64,000 nucleotides of DNA, taken from the NCBI GenBank assembly GCA_900239685.1, contig OENT01000029.1, forward strand, positions 62,001 to 126,000, read 5' to 3'. The notes beneath the pieces are model-generated. The model did no database searches. It had not been told where the DNA came from and saw only the letters and a list, made by a program, of their open reading frames with translations. Position 1 is the stretch's first letter. Every line of letters starts with the position of its first letter. Made by a program: the position numbers and the translations under genes. Shown in pieces: positions 1 to 25,603 of this stretch. Source of the DNA: Rotaria macrura. Taxonomy: Eukaryota; Rotifera; Eurotatoria; Philodinida; Philodinidae.

Positions 1-673
1 TCAGCAGTGATGTTGCAACCAGTTGTAAGAAGTTCCCAATGGATAATCCCCTTTACACCCACACAAACACTTAGCATAATCTTCTTTGGGTGAAGGTCAT
101 TTTTCGGTGTTGTTACACCTACTTGTCCAACACCTAACCACTGACGCTTCAGCGTATGGTTAACATACAACAACAAATTTTCATCGCGAGTAATAAGATT
201 TCAAAGCCATCGATAATTACGATGATATGTTACTAAATCCATGCAAGCATCAACTCGGAGTTGGAGCTGATGTGGCGATACCTCATGTGGTACCCAAACC
301 CCATATTTCTATGTCTTGCCTAATTCGTTCGAATGTGTTTCGACTGTAGTGTGAGAGCATTCAAGTCGCTCTGCTAAGTACTATGTAGCGAATCTCGGAT
401 TTTCTTCAATAAGCTGCTGTAAAACGTCGATATCCACCTCTACTGTGGTCTTCAAGAGTGACGTGAATCATTAAGGTTGAAGTAACTAGTTTTGAATCAG
501 TTGAACCAATGTTGCGCCGTACGAGTGGAGAGTATATCCTCACCCATCGTACTGCATATGGTTCTTGCTGCCTCCGTTGCTTTGTGACCCTAACGATTTT
601 CATGAAACAGAAGTACTCGCAGCTCTTCGTGTGATTAATTCGTTTCTGTTTCAAGATCAACTTCCATATCCAT
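1..673 (-). pseudogene. Mariner-family transposase, broken copy, truncated by the window edge
   Basis: Reverse-strand translation shows a mariner (Tc1/mariner superfamily) transposase from a probable start at 673 to the window edge. The N-terminal helix-turn-helix part is readable (ATEAARTICSTMGEDILS, about 480-590), followed by the linker WVPHEV (about 280-297) and the first catalytic-aspartate region (ITRDENLLLYVNH, about 150-195). The conserved DLHPKKIMLSV and IIHWELL segments are at about 10-95. Several in-frame stops and at least one frameshift near 430-450 break it, so it cannot make protein. The second and third catalytic aspartates would lie left of base 1 and cannot be judged. I could not identify the terminal inverted repeat to the right of 673. 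Family assignment is confident; the subfamily is not resolved. Confidence 0.88.
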
Positions 674-3252
674 TATTTTCTTATTTTTCGAAAGATAGTC
701 ATACTATCTTTATATACTCTGAGTATGGAAACTTCTAGAATTTTCTCGACTGTTCTAGAAAATTTAGAAAAAAAACGCAAAAAAAAATGTCTTGTCAAAC
801 CAATAGTTATAATATAAGGCCGATGAACATAAAAGATTGAGTTGATTAGTCGTCTTCCGTGTGCTTTTATGATTAGATACAAGCATATAGTAGAGGATGT
901 ACAGTGCTACTTACAACGATGGAGTACTACGAACGTACAGAGCATCAACAAGAAGTTCATTAGAACAACGCTTTACAGAGACCAAGTACCACTGATTCAT
1001 CGATTATGATAGTTGGTATCGGACGTTGACATTATTGAATCAGTTTCTCAGCGTATACTATCGACATTATCCAGTCATCGATTTACAAAATTAAGAACTA
1101 AAATCCTCTACTATATGGCACTCGAAGAATATTTACACATTATAGTTACTCATTTTTCTACAACTTGCAAGATAAATCTAGTTATAATCATTATTGTCCC
1201 TCGAAAAGTTATGATTTATATTCTTTCATAAAACAATCTATGTGTTTGTAAGCATATTTTCTTTTCTTCTATTAGCAAGACGTAGATTTTATTTATGATT
1301 AAATCATCCAAGTTACAATATTCAATCCAAAACATAATTGAGACGAATATCTTTATGAACATAGAAAATAGTTAATGTATGAAAATATTTTTCCTTTTTT
1401 GTATTGTCAATGAATTAACTGTACCTGTAGACGAATTTAGATATTTACTGTATCATGAATTAGTAGCTTTAGCGACTTGCTTTATCTGATGATTTGTGCA
1501 GAACAAAGATGACATGATATATTGAAGCAAACAGACATTTGTAGGAAAAAAATCTCATTAAATCTGAGTAAAACTTTAAATATAGAAGAATTTTTCTTTG
1601 TTAACAATCACATATGTGAAAGAAAGAACTGAAGAGCACAGCATGACACAATTATCCAAGTCACAGGATTTCATTTGAATGAAGATAATTAGTAATATTG
1701 AATTGTATACGCGTATGTATTATAACAATCATATGTCAACAAAAATGGAATCAAATGTATGAAGTTATTCTTCCTTTACCCAACTAACAACTTAGAATGT
1801 TTCCGATCTTTGATCTCTTGTTATTTTTATTCCTTGGATTTTATGATATTGCATACTATGCATTACTTGATTGTACACAACAAGTGAATCAAATCATATC
1901 AAATGAGAGTAATAACTACTGATTTTAGATCATTACGTTCATTGTCGGAAATTATTCCACTCAACGCTTTTAAATTTGATAGGCATAAGTGTTTCCATTG
2001 AATAGTCTTTCTCTTCGAGTACTTATTCATTTTCTCTTTTAAATTTCAAATTAATTTAAATTACATAACATTTGACCTTAGATTTTATTATTTGAGGTTT
2101 TTGTTAGATAAAAGAATTTTGAACCTGCTAGAAGTTAATCATAACCTGAGGCCGTCAATGACATAACAATTTTAGTCTAGAAAATGAATAGTAGTGTAAT
2201 ATAGAGAGACATAACAACATACTGTATTTCCAACTACATAGCTTTTCAGATTTCTTATGAAAACGTCAGTTGGATCAATAACAACGCGTCAAATCTCTGC
2301 AGAAAATGAAAGCGAAAAAGCCATCGATATTGTCTGTAGTGACTGAAGCATTGGTTAAAGTTTTTCAGTTCAATGAGCGGACAAATGCAAGTCTCTTGGC
2401 TACATCTTGAATACTCTGATGACATTAATGATTCCGATGAACGATATTCATTTTCATGTTTCTGCTTTGATTATCATTACATTTAATGATAATTAGTTGC
2501 TTTTTTCTTTTTCAGTTAAATTCAATGAATGAAACACAAGAAGCAAATGTTATGGCAGAGCGTACTCCCTTTATTTTGTTTTCCGCACGATCTACAGTTA
2601 AGAATAGAAAGAAAATGTGTTACGATGATTTTCATGTAATGTATATATATGTAAATATATGCATGTTTGTAAAGAATAATGTAAATGAAGCAGTGGAAAT
2701 GAAATACATAAAGGTATGAGGAACAGACAAGTTGTTAAAGTAAATCAATGCCAAAAGATTAAACCCATACAGATTTTAAACAAAAGAACTGTTCGGTTTA
2801 CTTGCGCACACACTCACACACAAGAAAACAATACATGATCATAGAGAGGTGTAGCAGTTGTAACCTGAGCAATGGCATACACGCCTGCTAAAGCGGTTCT
2901 TGTGTGCGTGCGTGTGTACATAGGCCAAGGAAAAATACTGTGTCTCTAGGTGATAATGACAAAGAGAGAACGCACACACATATATATTTATGTACATTGA
3001 AACAAGGATTACAAACAAGAAAAAAATTTCAATAACATCTTTTCTCTTGTCGTTCGCCTAATGTTCTAGAGAAGAAACTCGACTTTTTAAACACATGAAA
3101 AAGAAAACCAAGCAAACAGATACGGGGTTATTTATAGGAAATAATAATAGTAATAATAAAGATCGAAAGAAAAACAAACAAGTCTATGTATATACTGCAA
3201 AAAAAAAAGAGAAAGAAAAATAATTAGAACGAATATCCACAACATGGTTTCA
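674..3252. other. Non-coding stretch between mariner relic and UBE2H 3' end
   Basis: No conserved coding sequence is visible. The left part presumably contains the 5' end of the mariner element. The right part, next to the UBE2H stop at 3253, is probably its 3' UTR and flank. It holds short CA/TG-rich simple repeats near 2806-2822, 2897-2920 and 2970-2992. Confidence 0.5.
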
Positions 3253-4318
3253 TTATTCTAAATCCATATTGGCAGTTTCATCTTCACTAAAATCACTCAA
3301 TACTTCATCATCGGATTCGTTTTTATTGGTATGATTCGAATTATTTGAACCATTTGTTTGGTTTGAATTACCACTGTTTGATGATTGACCATTTATGGAT
3401 GATGATAAACTATCGGCCATATCAGCAGTAGCAAAACGTTGAACATATTCTTCATTAGAAAGAAAAAGATGAATAATTTCAAGAGAAACAAACATGCAAC
3501 ATCTGCTTTTATATGTACAAACCTCTAACTTTTTTTTTATAGTCCTCAGGCTTGTGAAGATATAGAGCAGCAGCATCACCATTTAGCGGATCCACCGGAT
3601 TTGGATAGGCAAGTAATTGCGGAAGAAATGATTCAAAAATATTGGCTAGATCTACATATAATTAGAAAATAGTATTGAATTGGAAAATATGATTATTTTC
3701 ATACATACCATACATCGGCGTCCATGTTTGATTAATTACATCGAGACAAACAGTACCAGACCTAGGATAGATTTAAATTTAAGAAGATGAAAACAAAAAG
3801 AACAATCTTTTCTTTACATTTCGTCGATATTTGGATGAAAGATTCGATTCATAAAGCCTATAAATTATAATTTATTATGCATTACAATAAATGTCAAACT
3901 AATGACAGAGCGAGCCTTTTAGATTTTTTTTTCTTTGGCTATATCACTCATGTTGTATATCACGGTTTAGATATCGAAATTCAAATACATACCGATTGAT
4001 GGCGACTTGAATGGATATTTTTCGGGTAGATCAACTCGTATATTCCATACTCCTCCTTCATAAGGAGCTACAGAAGATGAAAACAAAACATTTACTGCCA
4101 CTATAAGAAAAAAAACTCGCTTACTTTCACGTGGACCAGCAAATTTCACCATAAATTCGTTGAGACCCGACATAAGTGTTACTTGATGTTTTGATTCAAT
4201 ACTATAGAAAAGGAAAGGAATCGTCTATTTTAAGTTTTATTCAATAACAAAAAAAAATTACTTACAGCTTAATAACATCTGTATCTATTCGACGTTTACC
4301 TGGCGATGGTGAACACAT
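3253..4318 (-). CDS. UBE2H: Ubiquitin-conjugating enzyme E2 H (UBE2H-like)
   Basis: Seven exons on the minus strand: 4318-4266, 4201-4125, 4067-3993, 3857-3818, 3761-3709, 3651-3523 and 3449-3253. They give 207 residues with all phases matching. The protein starts [15 protein letters not shown], as in animal UBE2H. The UBC fold follows ([21 protein letters not shown], then FHPNID). The catalytic cysteine is Cys87 in [10 protein letters not shown], the same number as in human UBE2H. The family transfers ubiquitin from E1 to substrates, and UBE2H works with the CTLH (MAEA/RMND5) E3 complex in other animals. The usual acidic tail is present (LSDFSEDE near the C terminus). Between it and the UBC domain there is a longer Ser/Asn-rich linker than in the 183-residue human protein. 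Introns are short (56-135 nt). The start is the first ATG of the conserved N terminus. Confidence 0.95.
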
Positions 4319-7300
4319 TGCTTTTATGGACAAAATGGTAAATTAAAAATACTTTGAACTATGAATGTATCTACGAAACAAAAACAAAATACCGGAACAA
4401 TTTTAACGACCTTGAGTTTGAATTCAGTGCAAATTATGTGCTTTCACATCATTGTTAACAAATGACGTCGTTCTAGCTTTTTCTCCTTTTTCTTGTACAA
4501 ATTGTTTTTTTTATAGTGCAATATATAATCAAATCGAGAGATCAGCTGACCACTGATGATGAAGAACATTCTATCGCGAAAGGAAGCATAACCAAGCATG
4601 TGATCGATGGCGAGAACACAAGCACACACACGCATATATATATATATATATATATGTATACATATCTATATAGACAGCGTCGTCCGCCGAACGAATGACT
4701 ACTGCGTATATATTTGTTTGCGTGTTATTATGATGTTGTTGTTGTTCAAAATTAATGATAACGAAAAGATCTTAGGTTAATAAATTTACATTTAAAAATA
4801 TATTCCTAAAGAAAAAAGGAAAGTCTTTTGCAAAGCATTTTAAATATATTTTCATACTATTGTATTTTCTTCAGTTTGAGTGTCGCTTATATCAAAATAT
4901 GAAGCGAAGGATGTCGCACTTAGATGGTTTTTATGACATACTCAGAAACATGAACCGACCTTATCGATGTTAATGAATGTTGATGATTAATCGATCTTTA
5001 GAAAATATTTACTTCAAAGTATAACTTGAATTGAATGAATATTTCAAACATATTCGCATGAAAATTATCAATCTAATATAATTGAGTTTATGATGATTTA
5101 ATGACGAGACTCTCGTTTAGATTCGATTCCGTTCTGCATAATTCAATGTAAGCTATTCTACATGTGAACGATCGTATCGAGTCCAGCCAATTATTATCAT
5201 AGATGTTTGAAATGTTCTCGAATATGTTGTTAAATAATGATCAATTTTTGCCAAGATAATATAGTATAAACCTTACCGATAGAAGTATTCAATTATAGCT
5301 AAACGTTGATACATAGGTTTTCCCATGTTTTAAAAAATCTTCTATGGCTATTGCACTCTACACATCTGTTAAAGAACCAGAAGCTGCTTGATAGGAAAAT
5401 GTCCTGTCTACATCAACCTAAATGAGATTATCGAAAGTGACACAACGGCTGATAAATCTTTTGCATAAGAACACAATACGTCTCAAGGAAATAGTAGAAG
5501 GCAGGAACCCTAGTGATGTTACGGGAAGAGAAAATTTCGCTTGTAAACCCATTGAATAAATATAAACTCTAAATTAAAAGAATACAATATGATCGATGAA
5601 GACATCGGCCATTAATATTGATAGATCGTTTTAAATTTGACTGACACTACTTAGTTGTAATTAGAAACTGACATGAATAATAGCTAAGTGGAAATATTTT
5701 GAATGAAATATATTCTTGATTTCGATAGTGAATTATGATCATTGACGATATTATTTTTCGTTTGTAAAAAGATAACATTGATGATATATGACTAAATATT
5801 TTATTGAAATCTCTCTCTCTCTTAGAAGATGAATGATGATCCCCATGTAATAGAAACATACGTTTCATACAAAAAAGAAAACATTTATGCGTCGACTTTT
5901 ATCGTTCTTATTTATTGTTTTCGATTTGTGATTAGGAAATCGTTAATAATTCGTATGTATTACTTATATTGATGTCGTTAAGACTACTTGTCACACGAAT
6001 AAGAAATAAATATTACGATACGATCAATATTTAACTAATACATTGTATAATAATCTGAGGAACACATATACATAGATAATACATTACAAAACAAATGATA
6101 CTCGTTAATCGTCAATCTTACGCATGTAACTGATCATATGTATCTAGCTATGAAAAGTGTGCAAGAAATTTTCGATCAATTTGATCAGTTCATATTACGA
6201 TGTTCCTATAAATAGCATATGTCACTGTCAAGTATTCTTGAAATTCGAAGAGTAAAATTAAAATATGATAATGGGAAAAGATCTATTGATATTTGTTCAT
6301 GATATTAATCCGTGCCACTAGATCACACTGCGAATATTTATATAGCCGAATTGATAGCAAAGGTCAGTCAAAACGGTTTACTGTCAACCGACATGATTAA
6401 AATTGAGCGCTTACTTTATCAAACATGAAACACTCGATCTTAGTTGCATGAAGTTTTTATGTAGGTTTTCATAGCTATAGCTGACGTTCATTTATCTTAC
6501 TTTTTTTTAATAATTACGAAAAAAGTAGCGTCCCTTTCATGAAAAGTTATGTGAGCTTTGGATTAATTAAAAAAGAATGTAGTTATCATTTGAACATATA
6601 AATCACATGCTGTACATGTCCTAAGGTAATAAATTTTGGTGCGTCAAATCTCAGGATCTTTATTTATATATTGGCCAACGTCTATGATCGTCTGTAAAAG
6701 TCCGTTATCAATCTTTTCATGCGTTAACCCTCTCTTCATGATTCATCGTATAATTGCCATAATCTTCACTAATGAATCAATGGCAACATTATATTTTAAT
6801 ATTATTTTTTTATTATCATTATTTTTCCATTTAACAGACACACACACAAGAATGCTTTTTTTTTTGTTAAGACCCCTTATTTCGTAAAAGAAAATAAATA
6901 ATGGTCTTTGTCAGCCAAAATTCAGCGTTTTCATGTAAAAATAACTTGAAAACACTCTTTCTGATCTTACCGTATTTCATCAAAAGAAACATTTAAAATA
7001 GTACTGGTACCTTGAAATATAAATGAATCTTGCTAATTTGATTTTCCAAGTGATATATTTCACTGCGAAAAAACCTTTTTAGACTTGTAAAAATTTAAGT
7101 CTGTGCGTAACTTAATGTTTTGTCACTAGTTCACTCATTTTTTTAAGCTGTCAATATCTTGTTTTCATCTCAAACAATAGCCCCAGCTTTCAGCTATTAA
7201 ACTATACTTCACAAAAGTCATAATTATGAAATAGTTCAGAGGATTTATCACTCCTTCGATATCAATCGAGGGAACCGAAGGACGTTTATGCCTCTGCAAT

Positions 7301-10300
7301 ACCAACCAATAAAACACTTCAAGTTCTCAAGTATCATCGAATGTGTTTACTTAAATATTTATGAAAAATTACAAGTATTTCCCTTTTACTATTCTATAGA
7401 TAAACTCGTTCGAAGTTAAAATGATTCTCCCATTCTCAATGTGATCGAAGAAGTTTTCGGTAGCAACGACTCATAAAACTTGATTGTCGTTCGTTGTTGA
7501 AATTCTCATTCAATTACTCAAGCATTTTTCTTTTTATGTCATGCTACATTTTTTGAAAAGTTTACACGTACTCAATCAAATCTACATATAAAGATTTTAT
7601 TATAGTACTTGATTTCGTTCCTGCGATATTGAACTTCGTTTATCGTCAATACTTACTTCATTCCAATGCCAACTAAAGTCAATTAGATGAAAATCGATTT
7701 TCTTTGTCGTGCCTAAATGATTCAACAATAACTTGTTTTAACAATATTTCGTAAAGTTGAAATATATTCATTCTGATTAATAATTTAGTGTTTACAGAGC
7801 GTGTTTAACAATGAACTTTTCATTCTTTGTGCAACATAACTTTAATACTTAATTTGCTTTATGTCATTACGATTGCTAATTTATCTTCGGTCGTTATTTC
7901 AAATCGAGAACAATAGAAACCATTCTAAAGCAAAAATATGAACGAATAGTTTTATCCTATTTGTAATTACAATGAAAATTGATCGAATATCTGGGACGAC
8001 AGATAAAACCATGTTTTTTTAGACATATTCTTTCAATATTAATAATAATTTTGCTTTTCCATTTCGACATGTCATTGTGTGCTTGTGTCGAAAGAATTCT
8101 GAAATAGAAATAGAGATCAAATATTATCATGTGTCAAGGAATCGAAATTGTCATGTCTACTTTCTCGAGATCGAAATGACCCCACAACATGATCAAGATA
8201 ATTATATAGACTCGTTCCACATATGAAATATTTCCGACGGCAAGATCTTACATTGATGTATTAAAATACACTATATTATGAAGTCCTTAATTTGTATCTT
8301 TGATTTTTTTTCTAAATAATTGTAATTAAGTTACTCTAAAGAAATTAGCCTAGGGGGATACGTAGTCTGAAACTCATTTAACTCTACTAGTGAGATTCTA
8401 GGCATTTTGTTGAATGACAAGCATATTAAATTGAAAACAGACATGGAACTCCAGAAGGAAAATATGAATTATAATTCATTTCAGTTGTCTAGTAGAGGTT
8501 TTGGTGTAGTCTTTAGCAAGCAAGAGCCGAACAGAATGTTTTCGATGTATGTGTACTGTAATAGACTGAGAGATGTGTTGGCAAATTGCAATCGAATGAA
8601 AAATGGTTGTTTGTAATTAGCTATATACAGCACTTATTGTTATTTTTTTTAATATTATTTTAAAAGTTTATTCAACATCTGTAGAAATGATCATCAATCG
8701 TTGTTCTAAAAATAGATGAAGTTTGAACAAGTTTTATTCAGATATAATTTGATATCAGTCAAGTATTTTATCTTTCTTCCATTTCTGTGTTTTTTCTTTG
8801 CGAAATTTATTAATTTGTACAGATTTGATATTTTGCTTGCTCGTTGATTAAAAAAGATTCGACAATTAAATTTAACGAAAAAAAAGTCAAATGATAATCG
8901 ACTACAATACATAGTACTATTGCTATAGATTCTTGATTAGAAAAGAATCTTTTTCACATTCTTGCGCTGATGATTGAAGTAATAAACTTGAATCTAATTC
9001 CAATCGACTGAGTTCGTATAGAACATTGATGATTACATAAGTAAATTTTTATGATATTATCAACAACTGAACTGATGGCATGTATATACAGATAAAACAT
9101 AGTCTCAAATATTCATGTTGAGATTTAGTCAACGATTTTAAATGAATTTTTATGGAAAAACATTACAAGGTCATTGCAACATATTAGGTTGCTGTGTTCT
9201 AATAGTGATCTCTACAAAGAATCGACTTCAGTTGATAATCGATTTTTTTAATGTTCCATTGATCATATGTAGAATGTTCAAGAAGTTACTGAATAGATAT
9301 TATTTCATGTTCGTTAGACGTACGACTAACATGTAACGTTGACTAATAAGAAATACGCACGATTCCCTATCTATGTAAATAACCATCGGAATTGAATCTA
9401 TATTAAGCGAAGTAAAGAATACATGTGTAGAATAGTCTTGATCTACTACTGATAGTAAATCAAAACGTTTGAGCCTTGTTGTCAATGATAGAATTTCTGT
9501 TCCTTGAGGACATATGTTCTATCTATTATTTATGATAAATATATCGTGACAGTTTATCATGATCAAGTCTCTAGTATTGACAAAGGCATCTGAATAGGAT
9601 TCATTTTACAAATCCCGATGATTGTCATAAGTGGATAAAGTATCTTCAATATTAAAAATAAAGAAAAACTAAAGATGAAAGTTCTTTAAAAGTTTGATAA
9701 TCGAAAACAGCTGAATAGCAGATGAGCAATAGCGAATATGGATCATATTTCAAATGATGAATTACATGCAAGCGTAAGTGAAACCATGTTAATGTCACAA
9801 TCTCAACATGATATCTGTGACGTAGTCATCGCATCTGGATTTATTATCGTTTGTTAACGATTGGTTTTTTCTAACTATACGATAGTGGCAAGCCGGCGGA
9901 GAAGCCTAAGATTATCACATAAATTCAATAATACGATAAGGGAAATGCTTCTTGTTATTTTTGTATCAAATCAATGTGGATTGTTTTTGAATGTCGTCAA
10001 TAGAAGTTATGTGTATTCTTGCAGATTCAACTACTAATACTATCAATTTTTTCTGGCTTCATATGACATGATTAATACTTTTTATCATCAAGTAACAGCA
10101 TCTAGTGTCATCTGTCAATCGTTTTCTCTAAATTATATGTTACAACGCATTTCATAAATCTTATCTATCCCTCAGCGAAAACTTCGTATATGTAAATGTT
10201 TGATAAATGAGTCGGTAGCTAACGAAAAATTCTGTTGACGGACATGGATAAATAAAGGTTGAGAGATAGACGAATCCAATGCAATTGTCAGTAGATCAAT

Positions 10301-10707
10301 CAATCAATAATTTGTTCTGTTTCTTGTTGTTTGTTTACTTATTTTTTTTCCTATCCTCTTCTCTAGATGTATCTCGATCTTTTCCTTTCTCGTCTTCAAT
10401 TTGGCGAAAGCTAATTGTTATTATCGTATCTTGATGTTCGAGCCCATCACGTTAGGATGATAGGGAATGCAATGAAATTAGCCTGATTAGCCTTTTCCTT
10501 GAGCATAGACTCGTAGATTCTCATGTCACATCTTATTCATCACTCACTCACTGACTTATTTAGAACAATAGATAGTATTGGCATATCACTTATGTTGTCA
10601 TTAGTTCATAGTTGATGTCGTTCTTGAATCTTTAGTATATATGTTTTTTTTTGTATTATATCTATCGACAATAAGCATCTATTGATGTTCTTTCGTCGAT
10701 TGTTATC
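4319..10707. other. Long gene-free stretch between divergent UBE2H and CASK
   Basis: These 6.4 kb lie between two divergently transcribed genes and should contain both promoters. I found no exon with family resemblance in either direction. The short open frames here have no conserved motif and look like chance. An AT microsatellite lies at 4634-4661 and short CT runs near 5810-5822. No transposon ends were recognised. Confidence 0.5.
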
Positions 10708-23982
<13,275 letters not shown>

Positions 23983-25603
23983 TATAGAATAAAGAATAAC
24001 ATGATAATCCGCATCTAATCTCTTTTGTTTCTCTTTATTCTTTTGTCAAATTCAATACATGTGAATTGCAAAATAAAAGCCTAGTCGACAGTATTATAAT
24101 TATTTTTTCGTTGGTATTTTTTTTGTTCTCTCTATCTCTTTGTAATGATCTGATATCGTTCTTCCGAGACGAATTGTTTTACATTTTGCCTTTTTTTTTC
24201 TTGTGTTTGTATATAGACATATAGCTGTTTTTATTTGTTGTCGTTGTTGTCAGTATTTCTCATATATACGTATTTATAATAGTCAAGAAAAACATGATTA
24301 TGGGTCATATCATTTTTATTTCTATTATGTGCATTTCATGTAAGGTTGCGTTGATTTTTGTTTTCAAACTAACAGAATACGTGAGTTGAGGTCAAAATGA
24401 TGTAGATGCGAATGAAAAATGAAAAATAAATTAAATTAACATAAACTATAGTCCTCTTGGTAGTTGTTACAGGATCTCGCATTTTTTATTTTGTGTCGTT
24501 TTTATAAATTTACCCACTTGTTATTCGTACACAACCTATATTAAACAATGCAGTTCTCGGGTAAGGTGCGTTTGTTTACTTTGTTCATCTATAGAAATTA
24601 CATTAAAAATATGTGTGTATTTTTAACCTTCTATGATTGTCAGTTTCTTTCCTATGTGTATATAAGACTCATAAAAATAAATAAAGTGTACTAATAACAG
24701 TAGTAAAAAAATCTGCCAGTATATATACATATATATTTCTTTTTAGGAGCTATGCAAAGAGGATGTCTGATAAAAGATATTTCGCTAGAACAAATTTCTA
24801 AATAATTTGTCATCGAAAAACAATTATTCTAATTTGGAAATGCTATTCGACATTGATCGGTAATCACAGAGATATATATGTACTCGAACGAGCATCATCG
24901 TTAGTGATGTGTAAATCTATCGGCTAGCTCACAGAAGAAAAGTAGAGAAATCATTATTTAAATGTTTTCAAAATTTCAAATCAGTTTTTTTTAGGAAATT
25001 TAACTGATTGGTTTTTTCTGAATAAGTTCTCGATTGATCCGCTAAAAACTGTTGGAAATATTCCAATAGTTGAGTATTTACATTACCTTTTACTGAACTA
25101 CAATTCATGATGTTAGAGCATCCTACTTGAAAGAAAAATAGTAATTGTACTCGTAGATCAATATCAAAAGATTATACATCAAATAGTATCGTAGAATGTT
25201 AATATTCAGGATGAACACTAGATTAATAGTGATCGCATCATAAATTATATTCCTTTAGTGGTTACTCATTTCTGTTGTCATGTGATATGTTTTTTTGAAT
25301 TAAAGGCTCATTGAATCTATTCCCTTGTCAGTAATTAGCAACCATTCAAATCGATTCACATGATCCTTAGTAATCATTCAAGAATCTCTTGTCACATACA
25401 TGTGTAACTATAGAACTTATTCTACTGTTTACTCAACTATCGTCGAACATGTTCGATATTTTTGTCATTTTTCCCAAGACACACATTTGTTTATTTCAAA
25501 ACCAATTTTATTCCTGCTATGGTTTTACGGATTATGACTTAGTATTGAAAAAGTTCCAAGAAGAGACATACTATTTGAATCGTAATATATCAATGTATTT
25601 CAG
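23983..25603. other. Gene-free stretch between CASK and the GFOD-like gene
   Basis: This holds the CASK 3' UTR and the upstream region of the GFOD-like gene. Several AATAAA-type signals occur (23988-23993 and further copies near 24070 and 24425). No further exon was recognised. The sequence TATTTCAG ends at 25603, immediately before the next start codon. Confidence 0.5.

Noticed and set aside
2486-2719. 77-codon open frame left of UBE2H
   Set aside because: No conserved features and opposite strand to the adjacent gene; probably chance sequence in its 3' flank.
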